Notes: a model not told the origin generated them from the letters alone. DNA of 64,000 nt from Pedobacter chinensis (GCF_003339865.1 NZ_QPKV01000003.1:1090840-1154839); one strand, 5' to 3'. Shown: positions 8,161 to 17,413, numbered from the stretch's first letter. Program-made: numbers and translations.

Positions 8161-9062
8161 TTTCCTCCTAAAATAATAGGTGCGCTTTTACCATTTCCCA
8201 TAATAATCACTTTTGTATTTGCCGATTTTGCAACTTCTTTTTGAGCAAGAATAGATTCGTACTGAAGCTGACGATCACTTAAACCTGTTGATAGAATTCT
8301 TTGGTAATCGGCAATACCTTGTGCTTCAACGCGCTTACGTTCCGCTTCCTGGCGCTCTTTCTGAAGCACAAACGTCATTTTTTGTGCATCTTGCTCCGCA
8401 TTAATTTTAGATTCGATACTTGCTTTTACGGATGCAGGCAAGGTAATATTACGTACCAGCAGTTGTTCCAGTTCAAGACCCCTGTTTGCAAAGCTTTTCT
8501 CTATAGTGTTAAATATTTTTGCCTGAAATTCATCCCGTTTACTGGAATACAATGCAACGGCATCATAAGCAACCGCATTATCTCTTATCGCCGTACGGGC
8601 AACTGGGCGGACTATTTTTTCTAAATAATCAGTGCCAATTTCTCTGAGAATATTTGGTGCCGCACTCCCCTTAACCCTGAATAATACTGAGAGGTCAATA
8701 ATTACTTCCAGACCATCGGCAGATAGCACACGTAAAGCATCATCTGTTGTTTGTTTTCCCTCATCCTGTACGCCCGACATGGTATAATTTTGAGTTTTAA
8801 CATCAAAAGTGGTGATTATAGCTATGGGGTTAATCACATTCAGGCCGCTGTACAAAACATCATTGTCAACTTTTCCAAAAACTGTTTTAACCCCAACCTC
8901 TCCGGCATTAATCACTTTAAACATTGAAAATGACAGACCAATAATGACCAACACAATGCCTGTGATTTTAATAACGGTACTATATCGCGAAGCCATATTG
9001 TTTTGATTGGTTATGGCAAAGCCAATGAAGATGATGATAATTCCGATAATGCTTAGAAACAT
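8157..9062 (-). CDS. SPFH/band 7 (prohibitin-like) membrane protein
   Basis: 301 residues. Two hydrophobic segments lie at about 2-18 and 30-50, followed by an SPFH domain (AGEVGVKTVFGKV, with VIIDLSVLFRV and the NILREIGTDYLEKIVRP core) and a C-terminal coiled coil rich in Glu, Gln, Arg and Lys (about 215-250: QKERQEAERKRVEAQG). The family forms large ring or cage assemblies on membranes and often modulates proteases such as FtsH or organises lipid domains; which of these applies here cannot be told. No NfeD-type partner is adjacent. The start at 9062 gives a normal N-terminus. Confidence 0.88.
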   Translation of the reverse strand: MFLSIIGIIIIFIGFAITNQNNMASRYSTVIKITGIVLVIIGLSFSMFKVINAGEVGVKTVFGKVDNDVLYSGLNVINPIAIITTFDVKTQNYTMSGVQDEGKQTTDDALRVLSADGLEVIIDLSVLFRVKGSAAPNILREIGTDYLEKIVRPVARTAIRDNAVAYDAVALYSSKRDEFQAKIFNTIEKSFANRGLELEQLLVRNITLPASVKASIESKINAEQDAQKMTFVLQKERQEAERKRVEAQGIADYQRILSTGLSDRQLQYESILAQKEVAKSANTKVIIMGNGKSAPIILGGN

Positions 9063-9164
9063 AATTTAAGATTTTATTTAAATATAAGATATTTAAAATT
9101 ATGTTGTAAAAAATTCTTTAATGAAGTATTTATGCCAACCTGAATTATTAACCAACACTGATAA

Positions 9165-9197
9165 ATTTGCTTTGTTACCATTTTGGTAATATCTTTG
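9165..9197 (+). promoter_or_regulatory. promoter of the truncated higB
   Basis: TATCTTTG at 9190-9197 matches the TAnnTTTG -7 element, with a TTTG about 20 bp upstream. The remnant gene starts 7 bp after it, so the promoter seems to have outlived the toxin. Confidence 0.45.
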
Positions 9198-9204
9198 TGT
9201 TTAC

Positions 9205-9411
9205 ATGCGGATTATTGCAAAGAAAACACTTGTAGAATATTATAAGAAACACGGCGCTGCAAGGGCTAGCTTAGAGGCTTGGTATGCTGAGGTTGTTGAA
9301 CAAGATTGGAATATGCCTGCAGAACTTAATAAAAGATTGCGTGGATTTACTGAAATGAATTTACTTCGTGGCTTCTCGCTTCGCTACACAGCACGATGCA
9401 TGTTTTATTAA
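9205..9411 (+). pseudogene. truncated HigB-type toxin remnant
   Basis: 68 codons. The first ~40 residues (MRIIAKKTLVEYYKKHGA, then SLEAWYAEVVEQDW) match the start of the HigB/RelE-like mRNA interferase family, which is normally 90-100 residues. From about residue 45 the similarity to the family as I know it ends: the expected core (NRVVFNI, NKYRLVV) is replaced by an unrelated tail (LLRGFSLRYTARCMFY). No HigA antitoxin gene follows, only 220 bp to rpsL. The simplest reading is a toxin gene that lost its 3' half and its antitoxin. A functional short derivative is unlikely because the catalytic C-terminal residues are missing. Confidence 0.65.
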
Positions 9412-9525
9412 ACTCCCCTCAATACCTGTCAACTGCAAATTCCCAGCTGCAAACCGAATCGCAACTCCTTAATCTTCAAGTTAAAACTGATTATTGCCAG
9501 CTGAAAACTTTTTCTGCCCAAGCCC

Positions 9526-9556
9526 TTGATTTATAAAAAGAATTGTTCTACTTTTG
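9526..9556 (+). promoter_or_regulatory. str-operon promoter (Bacteroidota type)
   Basis: TTG at 9526-9528, 20-bp spacer, TACTTTTG at 9549-9556, a full match to TTG-N19/20-TAnnTTTG. It drives rpsL-rpsG-fusA-rpsJ, with a leader of about 70 nt that contains a GC-rich patch (GATGCCGGGGGAGCGG, about 9583-9598) in otherwise AT-rich DNA. Confidence 0.75.
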
Positions 9557-9631
9557 CAGTCCGTTTTATGGGCTATCTGCGAGGATGCCGGGGGAGCGGT
9601 AAATTTTTAATAAAAAACATAAAAAAGCACA

Positions 9632-10045
9632 ATGCCAACTATTCAACAATTAGTTAGAAAAGGTAGAGTAGCACTGGAGTTCAAGAGTAAGTCTCCAGCG
9701 TTGGACAGCTGTCCACAGCGAAGAGGTGTATGTACACGTGTGTACACCACTACCCCTAAAAAACCAAACTCAGCAATGCGTAAAGTAGCCCGTGTTCGTT
9801 TAACGAACGGTAAAGAGGTGAATGCTTACATTCCTGGGGAAGGTCACAATTTACAAGAGCACTCAATCGTATTGATTCGTGGTGGTCGTGTTAAAGATTT
9901 ACCAGGTGTACGTTATCACATCATCCGTGGTGCATTGGATACATCAGGCGTTGCTGGTCGTAACCAACGTCGTTCTAAATATGGTACTAAACGTCCTAAA
10001 CCAGGTCAAGCTGCTGCAGCTCCTGCAAAAGGTAAAAAGAAATAA
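9632..10045 (+). CDS. rpsL: 30S ribosomal protein S12
   Basis: 137 residues; decoding-centre protein of the small subunit. The family core is intact: [19 protein letters not shown] carries the lysine that, when mutated, gives streptomycin resistance (here wild-type Lys), and [13 protein letters not shown] carries the second conserved loop. The C-terminus is extended past the usual KYGTKRPK by an Ala/Lys-rich tail ([13 protein letters not shown]). First gene of the str operon behind a good promoter; rpsG follows after 17 bp. Confidence 0.97.
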   Translation: MPTIQQLVRKGRVALEFKSKSPALDSCPQRRGVCTRVYTTTPKKPNSAMRKVARVRLTNGKEVNAYIPGEGHNLQEHSIVLIRGGRVKDLPGVRYHIIRGALDTSGVAGRNQRRSKYGTKRPKPGQAAAAPAKGKKK

Positions 10046-10062
10046 TCGGGAGGAAATAAGAA

Positions 10063-10530
10063 ATGAGAAAGTCAAAACCAAAAAAGAGAATTATTCTTCC
10101 TGATCCAAAATTTAATGATGTTCAGGTAACTCGTTTTGTAAATAATATGATGTACGATGGAAAAAAATCTATCGCTTACTCTATTTTTTATGATGCTGTT
10201 GAATTGGCTGAGAAAAAAGCTGGTGAAAACGGTTTAGAAATATTCAAACGTGCTTTAACCAACATTATGCCAGCTGTAGAGGTTAAATCTCGTCGTGTTG
10301 GTGGTGCTAACTTCCAGGTTCCAACTGAGGTTAGACCAGAACGTAAAACAGCACTAGGTATGAAATGGTTAATTTTATACGCTCGTAAACGTGGTGAAAA
10401 AACCATGAAAGAGAAATTAGCTGGTGAAATGGTAGCTGCTGCTAAAGGTGAAGGTGCTGCTGTTAAGAAGAAAGAAGATACGCACAAAATGGCTGAGGCT
10501 AACAAGGCGTTCTCTCACTTCAGATTCTAA
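10063..10530 (+). CDS. rpsG: 30S ribosomal protein S7
   Basis: 155 residues; it nucleates assembly of the 30S head by binding 16S rRNA and contacts E-site tRNA. Family motifs are [34 protein letters not shown] and the basic helix around [16 protein letters not shown] strong Shine-Dalgarno-like GGGAGGA lies about 8 nt before the ATG, which is uncommon among ribosomal genes of this phylum. Second gene of the str operon; a 129-bp gap with a 12-bp hairpin separates it from fusA. Confidence 0.97.
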   Translation: MRKSKPKKRIILPDPKFNDVQVTRFVNNMMYDGKKSIAYSIFYDAVELAEKKAGENGLEIFKRALTNIMPAVEVKSRRVGGANFQVPTEVRPERKTALGMKWLILYARKRGEKTMKEKLAGEMVAAAKGEGAAVKKKEDTHKMAEANKAFSHFRF

Positions 10531-10627
10531 TTTAGGATTAACAGATTAGTAAGATTACACAGATTTAATTAGAAGATTATACTGATTAAATAAATTACAC
10601 CGATTTGTATTACATAATCGGTGTAAT
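10531..10627 (+). repeat. 9-bp stutter repeats and 12-bp hairpin between rpsG and fusA
   Basis: Directly after the rpsG stop, GATT-containing motifs recur every 8-9 bp (as in AACAGATTA, GTAAGATTA, CACAGATTT). They are followed by a perfect 12-bp inverted repeat (ATTACACCGATT 10594-10605, AATCGGTGTAAT 10616-10627, 10-nt loop). No T-run follows, so it is more likely a processing or stabilising hairpin than a terminator. Confidence 0.6.
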
Positions 10628-10659
10628 CATTTAAAATCAGATAAATCAAAAAAATAACA

Positions 10660-12774
10660 ATGGCAAGAGATTTAAAATTTACAAGAAATATCGGAATCGC
10701 GGCTCACATTGATGCGGGTAAAACTACAACAACTGAGCGTATCCTTTATTATGCTGGTGTTAGTCATAAAATTGGTGAGGTGCACGAAGGTGCTGCAACA
10801 ATGGACTGGATGGCACAAGAGCAAGAACGTGGTATTACCATTACTTCTGCTGCTACAACCGTGGGTTGGAAATACAGAGGACAGAACTATCACATTAACA
10901 TTATCGATACACCAGGACACGTGGATTTTACCGTAGAGGTAAACCGTTCATTACGTGTGTTAGATGGTTTAGTGTTTTTATTTTCTGCTGTTGATGGTGT
11001 TGAACCTCAATCAGAAACTAACTGGCGTTTAGCCAACAACTATAATGTTGCCCGTATCGGTTTCGTTAACAAAATGGACCGTTCAGGAGCTGACTTCTTA
11101 AAAGTTGTTAAACAAGTTAAAGACATGTTGGGTAGTAATGCAGTTCCATTGCAATTACCTATCGGTGCTGAAGATAACTTTAAAGGTGTGGTTGATTTGA
11201 TCAACAACCGTGGTATTGTTTGGAACGAGCATGATAAAGGTATGACCTTTACTGAAGTGCCAATTCCTGATGATATGTTGGATGAGGTTGCTGAATGGAG
11301 AGAGAAATTATTAGAATCTGTAGCTGATTATGATGAGACTTTGATGGAGAAATTCTTCGAAGATCCAAATTCAATCACTGAGCGTGAAATTTTAGACGCT
11401 TTACGTGCAGCTGTATTAGATGCTAAAATCGTTCCTATGGTTTGTGGTTCATCTTTCAAAAACAAAGGTGTTCAAACCATGTTGGATTATGTGATGGAAT
11501 TATTGCCTTCGCCTTTAGATTCTGAAGGTGTTGTTGGTACTAATCCTAACACAGAAGAAGAAGTTTTATTAAAGCCATCAGAAAAAGAACCGTTTGCAGC
11601 ATTAGCATTTAAAATTGCTACTGACCCATTCGTAGGTCGTTTATGTTTCATCCGCGTTTATTCTGGTAACTTAGAAGCTGGTTCATACGTTTACAATACC
11701 CGTTCAAACAACAAAGAACGTATTTCACGTATCTTCCAGATGCATGCTAACAAGCAAAACCCAATCCCTAACGTAGGTGCTGGTGATATTGCTGCGGTAG
11801 TAGGCTTTAAAGATATCAAAACAGGTGATACACTTTGTGATGAGAAACACCCTATCGTTCTTGAATCGATGGTATTCCCTGAGCCGGTTATCGGTTTAGC
11901 AATTGAGCCTAAAACTCAGGCTGATGTTGATAAACTAGGTATGGCTTTAGGTAAATTAGCTGAAGAAGATCCTACTTTCAGGGTACAAACTGACGAGGAA
12001 ACTGGTCAAACCGTAATCTCTGGTATGGGTGAGCTTCACTTAGATATCTTAATCGACCGTTTAAGACGTGAATTTAAAGTAGAGGTTAATCAGGGTGCAC
12101 CACAAGTTGCTTACAAAGAAGCGATTTTTGGTACAACTCAACACCGTGAAACGTATAAAAAACAATCTGGTGGTCGTGGTAAATTCGCCGATATTCAGGT
12201 TGTTATTTCTCCAATTGATGCCGATTTTGAAAAAGGTGGTTTACAATTTGTGAACGAAATTACAGGTGGTTCAATTCCACGTGAATTTATTCCTTCAGTA
12301 GAAAAAGGATTTGCATCAGCAATGGCAAATGGTGTATTAGCAGGCTATCCACTTCCTGATATGAAAGTTCGTTTGATTGATGGTTCATTCCACGCAGTCG
12401 ATTCAGATGCTTTATCATTCGAGCTTGCTGCCCGTATGGCATATCGTGAGGCATTACCTAAATGTAAACCTACTTTGATGGAGCCAATCATGAAAATCGA
12501 AATCTTAACCCCTGAAGAAAACATGGGTGATGTGATCGGTGATATGAACCGTCGTCGTGGTCAGTTACAAGGTATGGATACCCGTAATGGTTCTCAGGTA
12601 ATCAAAGCATTGGTTCCACTTTCAGAAATGTTCGGTTATGTAACGCAATTACGTACCATCACTTCAGGCCGTGCAACTTCTACAATGGAATTTGATCACT
12701 ACGAACCAGCGCCTAAAAACGTTCAGGACGAAGTAATCGCAAAATCAAAAGGCAGAATTAAATCTGTAGAATAA
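10660..12774 (+). CDS. fusA: elongation factor G
   Basis: 704-residue translational GTPase that drives tRNA-mRNA translocation and, with RRF, ribosome recycling. G1 is AHIDAGKTT (residues 15-23), switch I has [11 protein letters not shown] near 60, G3 is DTPGHVD near 86 and G4 is NKMD near 140. Domains II-V follow, with the domain IV signature [15 protein letters not shown]. Length and domain order are those of canonical EF-G. Third gene of the str operon; its stop is followed within 2 nt by tandem heptamers and a hairpin, and rpsJ begins 136 bp later. Confidence 0.97.
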   Translation: MARDLKFTRNIGIAAHIDAGKTTTTERILYYAGVSHKIGEVHEGAATMDWMAQEQERGITITSAATTVGWKYRGQNYHINIIDTPGHVDFTVEVNRSLRVLDGLVFLFSAVDGVEPQSETNWRLANNYNVARIGFVNKMDRSGADFLKVVKQVKDMLGSNAVPLQLPIGAEDNFKGVVDLINNRGIVWNEHDKGMTFTEVPIPDDMLDEVAEWREKLLESVADYDETLMEKFFEDPNSITEREILDALRAAVLDAKIVPMVCGSSFKNKGVQTMLDYVMELLPSPLDSEGVVGTNPNTEEEVLLKPSEKEPFAALAFKIATDPFVGRLCFIRVYSGNLEAGSYVYNTRSNNKERISRIFQMHANKQNPIPNVGAGDIAAVVGFKDIKTGDTLCDEKHPIVLESMVFPEPVIGLAIEPKTQADVDKLGMALGKLAEEDPTFRVQTDEETGQTVISGMGELHLDILIDRLRREFKVEVNQGAPQVAYKEAIFGTTQHRETYKKQSGGRGKFADIQVVISPIDADFEKGGLQFVNEITGGSIPREFIPSVEKGFASAMANGVLAGYPLPDMKVRLIDGSFHAVDSDALSFELAARMAYREALPKCKPTLMEPIMKIEILTPEENMGDVIGDMNRRRGQLQGMDTRNGSQVIKALVPLSEMFGYVTQLRTITSGRATSTMEFDHYEPAPKNVQDEVIAKSKGRIKSVE

Positions 12775-12776
12775 TT

Positions 12777-12826
12777 AGCATCAAGATCAAAGTATCAAGT
12801 ATCAAGACCTGCATTGGGTCTTGATA
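12777..12826 (+). repeat. tandem heptamers plus hairpin after fusA
   Basis: Heptamers AGCATCA, AGATCAA, AGTATCA, AGTATCA, AGACCTG start 2 nt after the fusA stop. The last ones form a perfect 10-bp stem (TATCAAGACC 12800-12809 with GGTCTTGATA 12817-12826). A related, longer copy sits after rpsN. Confidence 0.65.
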
Positions 12827-12910
12827 CCCGATACTAATACTTGCTACTAAAAAGATAAATCCGATTTCTGTTGTTAATAGCTCTAACAGGAAATCATAAT
12901 TAAAAATAAG

Positions 12911-13216
12911 ATGAGCCAAAGAATCAGAATTAAATTAAAATCTTACGATTATAACCTGGTAGATAAATCTGCTGAGAAAATCGTAAAAACTGTTAAACCT
13001 ACGGGTGCAGTTGTAAGTGGTCCGATTCCACTTCCTACAGAGAAAAAAATCTTTACTGTATTACGTTCTCCGCACGTAAACAAAAAAGCCAGAGAGCAAT
13101 TCCAATTATGCGCTTACAAACGCTTATTAGATATTTATAGCTCTAACTCTAAAACAGTTGATGCTTTAATGAAACTTGAATTACCTAGTGGTGTTGAAGT
13201 TGAAATCAAAGTTTAA
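12911..13216 (+). CDS. rpsJ: 30S ribosomal protein S10
   Basis: 101 residues; a protein of the 30S head, which also works as NusE in transcription antitermination. Family motifs are present: [49 protein letters not shown]. It ends the str cluster here and is closed by an intrinsic terminator 20 bp downstream. In many Bacteroidota rpsJ runs straight into rplC; here rplC begins 12.4 kb further on with its own promoter. Confidence 0.97.
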   Translation: MSQRIRIKLKSYDYNLVDKSAEKIVKTVKPTGAVVSGPIPLPTEKKIFTVLRSPHVNKKAREQFQLCAYKRLLDIYSSNSKTVDALMKLELPSGVEVEIKV

Positions 13217-13235
13217 TTGATTTTAAAATGAATTG

Positions 13236-13266
13236 AAAACCATCGATGTAAATCGGTGGTTTTTTT
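13236..13266 (+). terminator. intrinsic terminator of the str operon
   Basis: Stem AAAACCATCGAT / ATCGGTGGTTTT (one mismatch) followed by six more T, 20 bp after the rpsJ stop. It confirms that rpsJ is the last gene of its operon. Confidence 0.8.
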
Positions 13267-13313
13267 ATGCATTTAAATTTGAAACAAAAACTTCATTAAC
13301 TGGTTTAAAGCAT

Positions 13314-13559
13314 ATGAAGAAGCCAATAAAGCAAGATGAAAATTTACCGGTTGAAGGTCAGGATTTTGCTGATCCTAAAGAAGAGCTAAATGAAAAACCA
13401 TCATCTCATGGTGAAGTTGCAAATCAAAAAGGCAGTGATTTCTCCGAGTTAGAAGAAAGCAGGATGGAACATCCACCAAAACACAGAGAAGAGAATGATT
13501 CAAGTAAAGATGACTTGGATAGTACTCCATCAATTGACCAAAGTAAAGGCGTGAAATGA
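13314..13559 (+). CDS. small hydrophilic, probably disordered protein
   Basis: 81 residues from the ATG at 13314. The longer frame from 13233 is rejected because it would begin inside the rpsJ terminator. Composition is dominated by Glu, Lys, Asp, Ser and Pro, with almost no hydrophobic residues, cysteine or aromatics (PIKQDENLPVEGQDFADPKEE), so it should be largely unstructured and soluble. It resembles the small hydrophilin-like proteins at 14587 and 15347 in the same block. Function is unknown; a role in desiccation or osmotic stress would be inference from composition only. It converges on the response regulator with a 3-bp gap. Confidence 0.55.
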   Translation: MKKPIKQDENLPVEGQDFADPKEELNEKPSSHGEVANQKGSDFSELEESRMEHPPKHREENDSSKDDLDSTPSIDQSKGVK

Positions 13560-13562
13560 TTT

Positions 13563-14222
13563 TTAATCAATTATTCCATTCCTTACAACAAAATTGATCA
13601 GAGCAGCAGTATTTTTCTTGCCGGTTTTGTCCAATAGATTTTGTCGGTTCCCTTCAATTGTTCTTTTACTGGTAAACAATTTTTCAGCTATCTCTCCATT
13701 GGTATAACCCTCTGCAATTAGATTTAATATTTCTAATTCTCTCTTGGAAAGCTGAATGCTTGATTTTAGATTTTTTGAACTAAAAGTAAACCTCCCCTGC
13801 CAATGGTTCAGTAGTTTAATGCCGATTGCAGTACAAATATGCTTATGCCCGGCGTATAGCTGCTCAATCGCAAAAACAACTTCAGATATGGTTACATTTT
13901 TAAGTAAATAGCCTTGTGCGCCTGCATTAAAGCATGAAATGATCAGATCTTCCTGATCAATAATGGTAAGAATTAATACCTTAATATCGGGATAGTTTAA
14001 TTTTATTGATGCTGTTAATTCAATTCCATCCATTTCTGGCATGGTAATATCGGTAATGATAATGTCGGGTTTCACGCCACTTTGTAAAAGCCGTAAAACT
14101 TCTAAACCATTTGATGCTTCAGCTACGATTTCTATGTTTTGTTGTTTTTCCAATAATGAAATTATCCCATTTCGCACAATTGCGTGATCATCAGCTAGTA
14201 ATACTTTTATTGGAATTTTCAA
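13563..14222 (-). CDS. NarL/FixJ-type response regulator
   Basis: 219 residues. An N-terminal receiver domain has the acidic pair Asp-11/Asp-12, the phospho-acceptor Asp-58 in DITMPEMDG, a Thr near 86 and the Lys of GYLLKN near 108. A short linker leads to a LuxR-type helix-turn-helix (about 150-212: LSKRELEILNLIAEGYTNGEIAEKL). It should bind DNA after phosphorylation. No histidine kinase lies beside it, so it is an orphan whose partner and targets are unknown. The large divergent gap (14223-14586) to the hydrophilin-like gene could hold its operator. Confidence 0.9.
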   Translation of the reverse strand: MKIPIKVLLADDHAIVRNGIISLLEKQQNIEIVAEASNGLEVLRLLQSGVKPDIIITDITMPEMDGIELTASIKLNYPDIKVLILTIIDQEDLIISCFNAGAQGYLLKNVTISEVVFAIEQLYAGHKHICTAIGIKLLNHWQGRFTFSSKNLKSSIQLSKRELEILNLIAEGYTNGEIAEKLFTSKRTIEGNRQNLLDKTGKKNTAALINFVVRNGIID

Positions 14223-14586
14223 TTTTTAATTGTTAAAACTTTGAGGGGTTTATTCAAATATCGAAATAATATTATACAGCAAAATATGTGTTAATACTCA
14301 AAATAAGCGTATTTATACTCTTTTTGGGTAGGAGTTTAAAGTTGAAACTTAATTAAGAAACAGAGGGGTAGAAAATAAATTTTGCGTCGATACAATATTA
14401 GAATCAACCATTATTATCATTTATTAATTCATAGGTCAATAATAGTGCCGTTAAACTCCACATAAAAGCCTGGTTTCATTAATTCATTTTTAATTACCAT
14501 TAAAAATGAGATAAGTTTATAAAATAATTAAACCTTATAGCGTAGATTATTGTTATCCATAAGATGGATTAACTAATTCTAAGGTG
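14223..14586. other. divergent intergenic region, 364 bp
   Basis: AT-rich DNA between the response-regulator gene (leftward) and the gene at 14587 (rightward). It should hold both promoters. I find no clean TAnnTTTG match, no strong dyad and no coding frame. Confidence 0.4.
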
Positions 14587-14865
14587 ATGAATAACGAAAT
14601 CAATAATACAGACGGAGATCAATTTGAAAAACAAGATGATCAAAATATAGAATGGGATAAAGGCGAGGTTACTTATGGGCATAGCGTTACCCACTCTGAG
14701 TTTAAGCGGAAAAATCTTCCAAGCGAAGAGCATATAGCAAAAGCTGAAGAAGGAAATGATTCTAAAATAATCGATGATTTGAAGAATGCCAACCTTAGCC
14801 AGGGTGAGGATATCGGGAATAGAAATAGCGATGAGGAAAAAGGTATTGGTGGAAAGGATTTATAA
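14587..14865 (+). CDS. small hydrophilic, probably disordered protein
   Basis: 92 residues starting at ATG 14587; a GTG one codon earlier is possible. Highly charged, low in hydrophobics, with several Asp/Asn/Glu-rich stretches (NNTDGDQFEKQDDQNIEWDK, NRNSDEEKGIGGKDL), predicting intrinsic disorder. No domain recognised. It is closed by a perfect 12-bp hairpin 6 nt after the stop. It lies in the same block as two similar proteins and may be regulated with them, but the sequence does not show this. Confidence 0.6.
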   Translation: MNNEINNTDGDQFEKQDDQNIEWDKGEVTYGHSVTHSEFKRKNLPSEEHIAKAEEGNDSKIIDDLKNANLSQGEDIGNRNSDEEKGIGGKDL

Positions 14866-14870
14866 TTTTT

Positions 14871-14904
14871 AAATAGGGATCACCTTATTGATCCCTATTT
14901 AATT
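14871..14904 (+). terminator. intrinsic terminator (perfect 12-bp stem)
   Basis: AAATAGGGATCA (14871-14882) pairs perfectly with TGATCCCTATTT (14889-14900) around a 6-nt loop. The T-tract is modest. Confidence 0.7.
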
Positions 14905-15140
14905 TGAAATAAATTTCCAGGCAGATGGAGAACTTATTTAGAATTCAACAGCTTAATGTATTTAATTAAGAAGCATTATATAGCCCTTAAAATTAGTTTA
15001 GCTAATGATTTTGAAGATTTTGCCGCGAATTCCAATTAGCTGCAAATTTGATAACTTAATGGGAGATTTTCAAACGATTACAGAAATATACCGATTGATA
15101 TAAGTCAACAAGCTGGGTAGTATAAGGCAGCTTGTTAATG

Positions 15141-15335
15141 TCAATATAATTCTGTGGTTTGATTATAGTCTTTCCTGATTTTTTCTCCGTAATTTCTTAT
15201 TTTATTGATGATGTCAGGAATAGCATCTGTTAAATCGTCAATTAAAGATTTTCCATCAACCGATCTTTTTTGTGTTGCGTACTTAAAGCCATAAACGCCT
15301 AGGGCGCCTAAAATGGCGTATTTTATTAATCTCAT
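15141..15335 (-). CDS. small membrane-anchored protein (YtxH-like)
   Basis: 64 residues: one short hydrophobic segment at the N-terminus (LIKYAILGALGVYGFKYA) followed by a charged helix (KIRNYGEKIRKDY). The layout resembles YtxH-type general-stress proteins but is too short for a firm assignment. It lies 11 bp downstream of the disordered protein gene at 15347-15730 on the same strand, so the two are probably cotranscribed. Confidence 0.55.
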   Translation of the reverse strand: MRLIKYAILGALGVYGFKYATQKRSVDGKSLIDDLTDAIPDIINKIRNYGEKIRKDYNQTTELY

Positions 15336-15346
15336 ATCTTAAAAAT

Positions 15347-15730
15347 TTAAATACCACTATTTAAAACATCATCTTCATCCCTTTGCTTTATTTGCTCTTC
15401 ATTCGGAGTATCAAAGTCTTTAGATGAACTGCCTGTTTTGCTTTCGGCGCTTTCTACCGTAGGATTCTTATCATGACTATTATATGAATCATCACTTAGT
15501 GAATCATAACCCTGAGTTCCGGTATTGTCTAACCCATCTTTAGCGTGAATATTAGTTTCATTATATCCGTGGGCATTTTTTTCGGCTATGGTTTCTTGTC
15601 CAAAACTTGTTACCTCATTTCCATCATTGCCTTTTTCGTATTCTTTTTGAACATCAGATTTATTGTGGTCATCTCCTTTGCCAACATAACCTTCAGTATG
15701 TTCTTCCTTATTATAAATACTTGTTTTCAT
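15347..15730 (-). CDS. acidic, Gly/Asn/Ser-rich, probably disordered protein
   Basis: 127 residues from the ATG at 15730. The longer frame from 15820 adds an unlikely hydrophobic leader. It is rich in Asp, Glu, Asn, Gly, Ser and Lys with scattered aromatics (EGYVGKGDDHNKSDVQKEYE, GYDSLSDDSYNSHDKN) and has no predicted fold. It is the third hydrophilin-like gene in this 2.5-kb block and forms an apparent two-gene unit with the small membrane protein at 15141. Function is unknown; a stress role would be inference. Confidence 0.6.
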   Translation of the reverse strand: MKTSIYNKEEHTEGYVGKGDDHNKSDVQKEYEKGNDGNEVTSFGQETIAEKNAHGYNETNIHAKDGLDNTGTQGYDSLSDDSYNSHDKNPTVESAESKTGSSSKDFDTPNEEQIKQRDEDDVLNSGI

Positions 15731-15937
15731 AATTATATTTTTAAGAAAAACAGATGGAATCCGAAATGGTTTTATCCCACTTTTTGAAAAAATGGAATCA
15801 GCTCGGATTTTGATAAACATTGAGCTTCAAAAAAATTTAAATGGTCGTTAAAAATCATTCGGGTATTTTCTCCGTTTTATTTGAATATGATTTTCTTCTT
15901 TTGTTTAACTTGGCCCAAATTTTAAAGGTTACAATAA

Positions 15938-17281
15938 ATGGAGTGGAAATATTTACTATCAAACAAACGATTTGGGCAGGAAAGCTGGACCGGAGACCGT
16001 GATAAGGCACGTTCTGACTTCCAGAGAGATTATGACAGGTTAATTTTCTCTTCGCCATTCAGACGTTTGCAAAATAAAACTCAGGTATTTCCTTTGCCCG
16101 GCAGTGTTTTTGTACATAATCGCTTAACACATAGTTTAGAAGTGGCGAGTGTGGCCCGTTCTATGGCCAATATGTTTTTAAACAATGTAGAGGAAAAAAA
16201 ACCTGAATTAGTTAAAGAGGTACCTTTAATTAATGAAGTGGGAAATATTGTTGCTGCAGCGGCCCTGGCTCATGATCTGGGTAATCCTGCTTTTGGTCAT
16301 TCAGGCGAAGCAGCTATATCCAGATATTTTACTGATGGTGATGGTAGAATTTACCAAAAAGAGATGAATGAATCTCAATGGCATGACTTGATCAATTTTG
16401 AAGGGAATGCAAATGCTATCCGCATCCTTACACACCCATTGAAGGGTAAAGGGCATGATGCTTATGCACTCACTTATTCAACTCTTGCATCAATAGCTAA
16501 ATATCCATGTGCATCAATTGCAGGTAAACAGAAAGGTCTTTTGCATCGCAAAAAATATGGTTTTTTTCAATCTGAGGAAGAAACTTTTAAGAAAATTGCC
16601 AATGAGCTTGGCCTGGAGCAAGAAGATAATGAATATTTGATTTATAAACGTCACCCACTGGTTTACCTGGTTGAAGCAGCAGATGATATTTGTTACAGTA
16701 TCATCGATCTTGAAGATGCCCACCGTTTAAAAATCCTTTCTTATGAGGAGGTAAAAAACTACCTGTTACCATTCGCAAATTCTAATACGATAGAAGACAG
16801 ACTTAAAAATAATTATGAAGATGATGATGCTAAAATAGGATTGCTCAGGGCAAAGGCCATTAACACGCTGACTAATTTATGTGCAGATATTTTTTACAGA
16901 GAGCAAGAAAGTTTATTAAAAGGTAGTTTAAATAATAGCCTTACTGATTTGATTCCAGAACCTTATCTTTTAGCCTGGAGAGCCATTGAAAAAGTTTCAA
17001 TCGAGCGAATATATAATTTTTCTTCAGTGATTCAGAAAGAGGTTGCAGGATATAAAATTATGGCCGGACTTCTGGAAGAATTTGTCCCTGCACTAATTAA
17101 TAATAATACGCATTATTATAAAAAACTGGTTAAGCTTATCCCTAAGCAATATCATACTGATTTAACAGACATTTACTCCCGAACACAAAGTGTTTTAGAT
17201 TTCGTATCTGGAATGACCGATCTGTATGCCGTTGATTTATATCGCAATATTAAAGGTATATCCTTTCCGTCCGAAACATAA
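15938..17281 (+). CDS. dgt: deoxyguanosinetriphosphate triphosphohydrolase-like protein (dNTPase)
   Basis: 447 residues of the HD superfamily. The enzyme removes the whole triphosphate from dNTPs, giving deoxynucleoside and inorganic triphosphate, and so controls dNTP pools. Metal ligands fit the family: His-65 (NRLTHSLEV), His-112/Asp-113 (AHDLGNPAFGHSGE) and a distal Asp in the DDICYSIIDLEDAHR region near 230. The N-terminal DRDKARSDFQRDYDRLIFSSPFRRL is typical of bacterial dGTPases. The gene is divergent from the disordered-protein operon and ends well before a weak terminator at 17388. Confidence 0.93.
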   Translation: MEWKYLLSNKRFGQESWTGDRDKARSDFQRDYDRLIFSSPFRRLQNKTQVFPLPGSVFVHNRLTHSLEVASVARSMANMFLNNVEEKKPELVKEVPLINEVGNIVAAAALAHDLGNPAFGHSGEAAISRYFTDGDGRIYQKEMNESQWHDLINFEGNANAIRILTHPLKGKGHDAYALTYSTLASIAKYPCASIAGKQKGLLHRKKYGFFQSEEETFKKIANELGLEQEDNEYLIYKRHPLVYLVEAADDICYSIIDLEDAHRLKILSYEEVKNYLLPFANSNTIEDRLKNNYEDDDAKIGLLRAKAINTLTNLCADIFYREQESLLKGSLNNSLTDLIPEPYLLAWRAIEKVSIERIYNFSSVIQKEVAGYKIMAGLLEEFVPALINNNTHYYKKLVKLIPKQYHTDLTDIYSRTQSVLDFVSGMTDLYAVDLYRNIKGISFPSET

Positions 17282-17387
17282 GAATTGTTATTGATCTTAT
17301 TGTTTTTTTTTAGATTTAATTAGTATAGTTTCTGTTAGATTTACCATTCTTCAATTTTAGAATTGTGTTAAAACAGGACGTTCGTGT

Positions 17388-17413
17388 AAAAAAAAGCATT
17401 TTGTTGCTTTTTT
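17388..17413 (+). terminator. short A/T hairpin, probable terminator
   Basis: Stem AAAAAAGCA / TGCTTTTTT with a small loop, 107 bp after dgt and 158 bp before the adhesin gene. The right arm doubles as the T-run. Confidence 0.5.

Noticed and set aside
13233..13313. Upstream extension of the small hydrophilic protein
   Set aside because: Lies within the rpsJ terminator hairpin and encodes an atypical aromatic leader.
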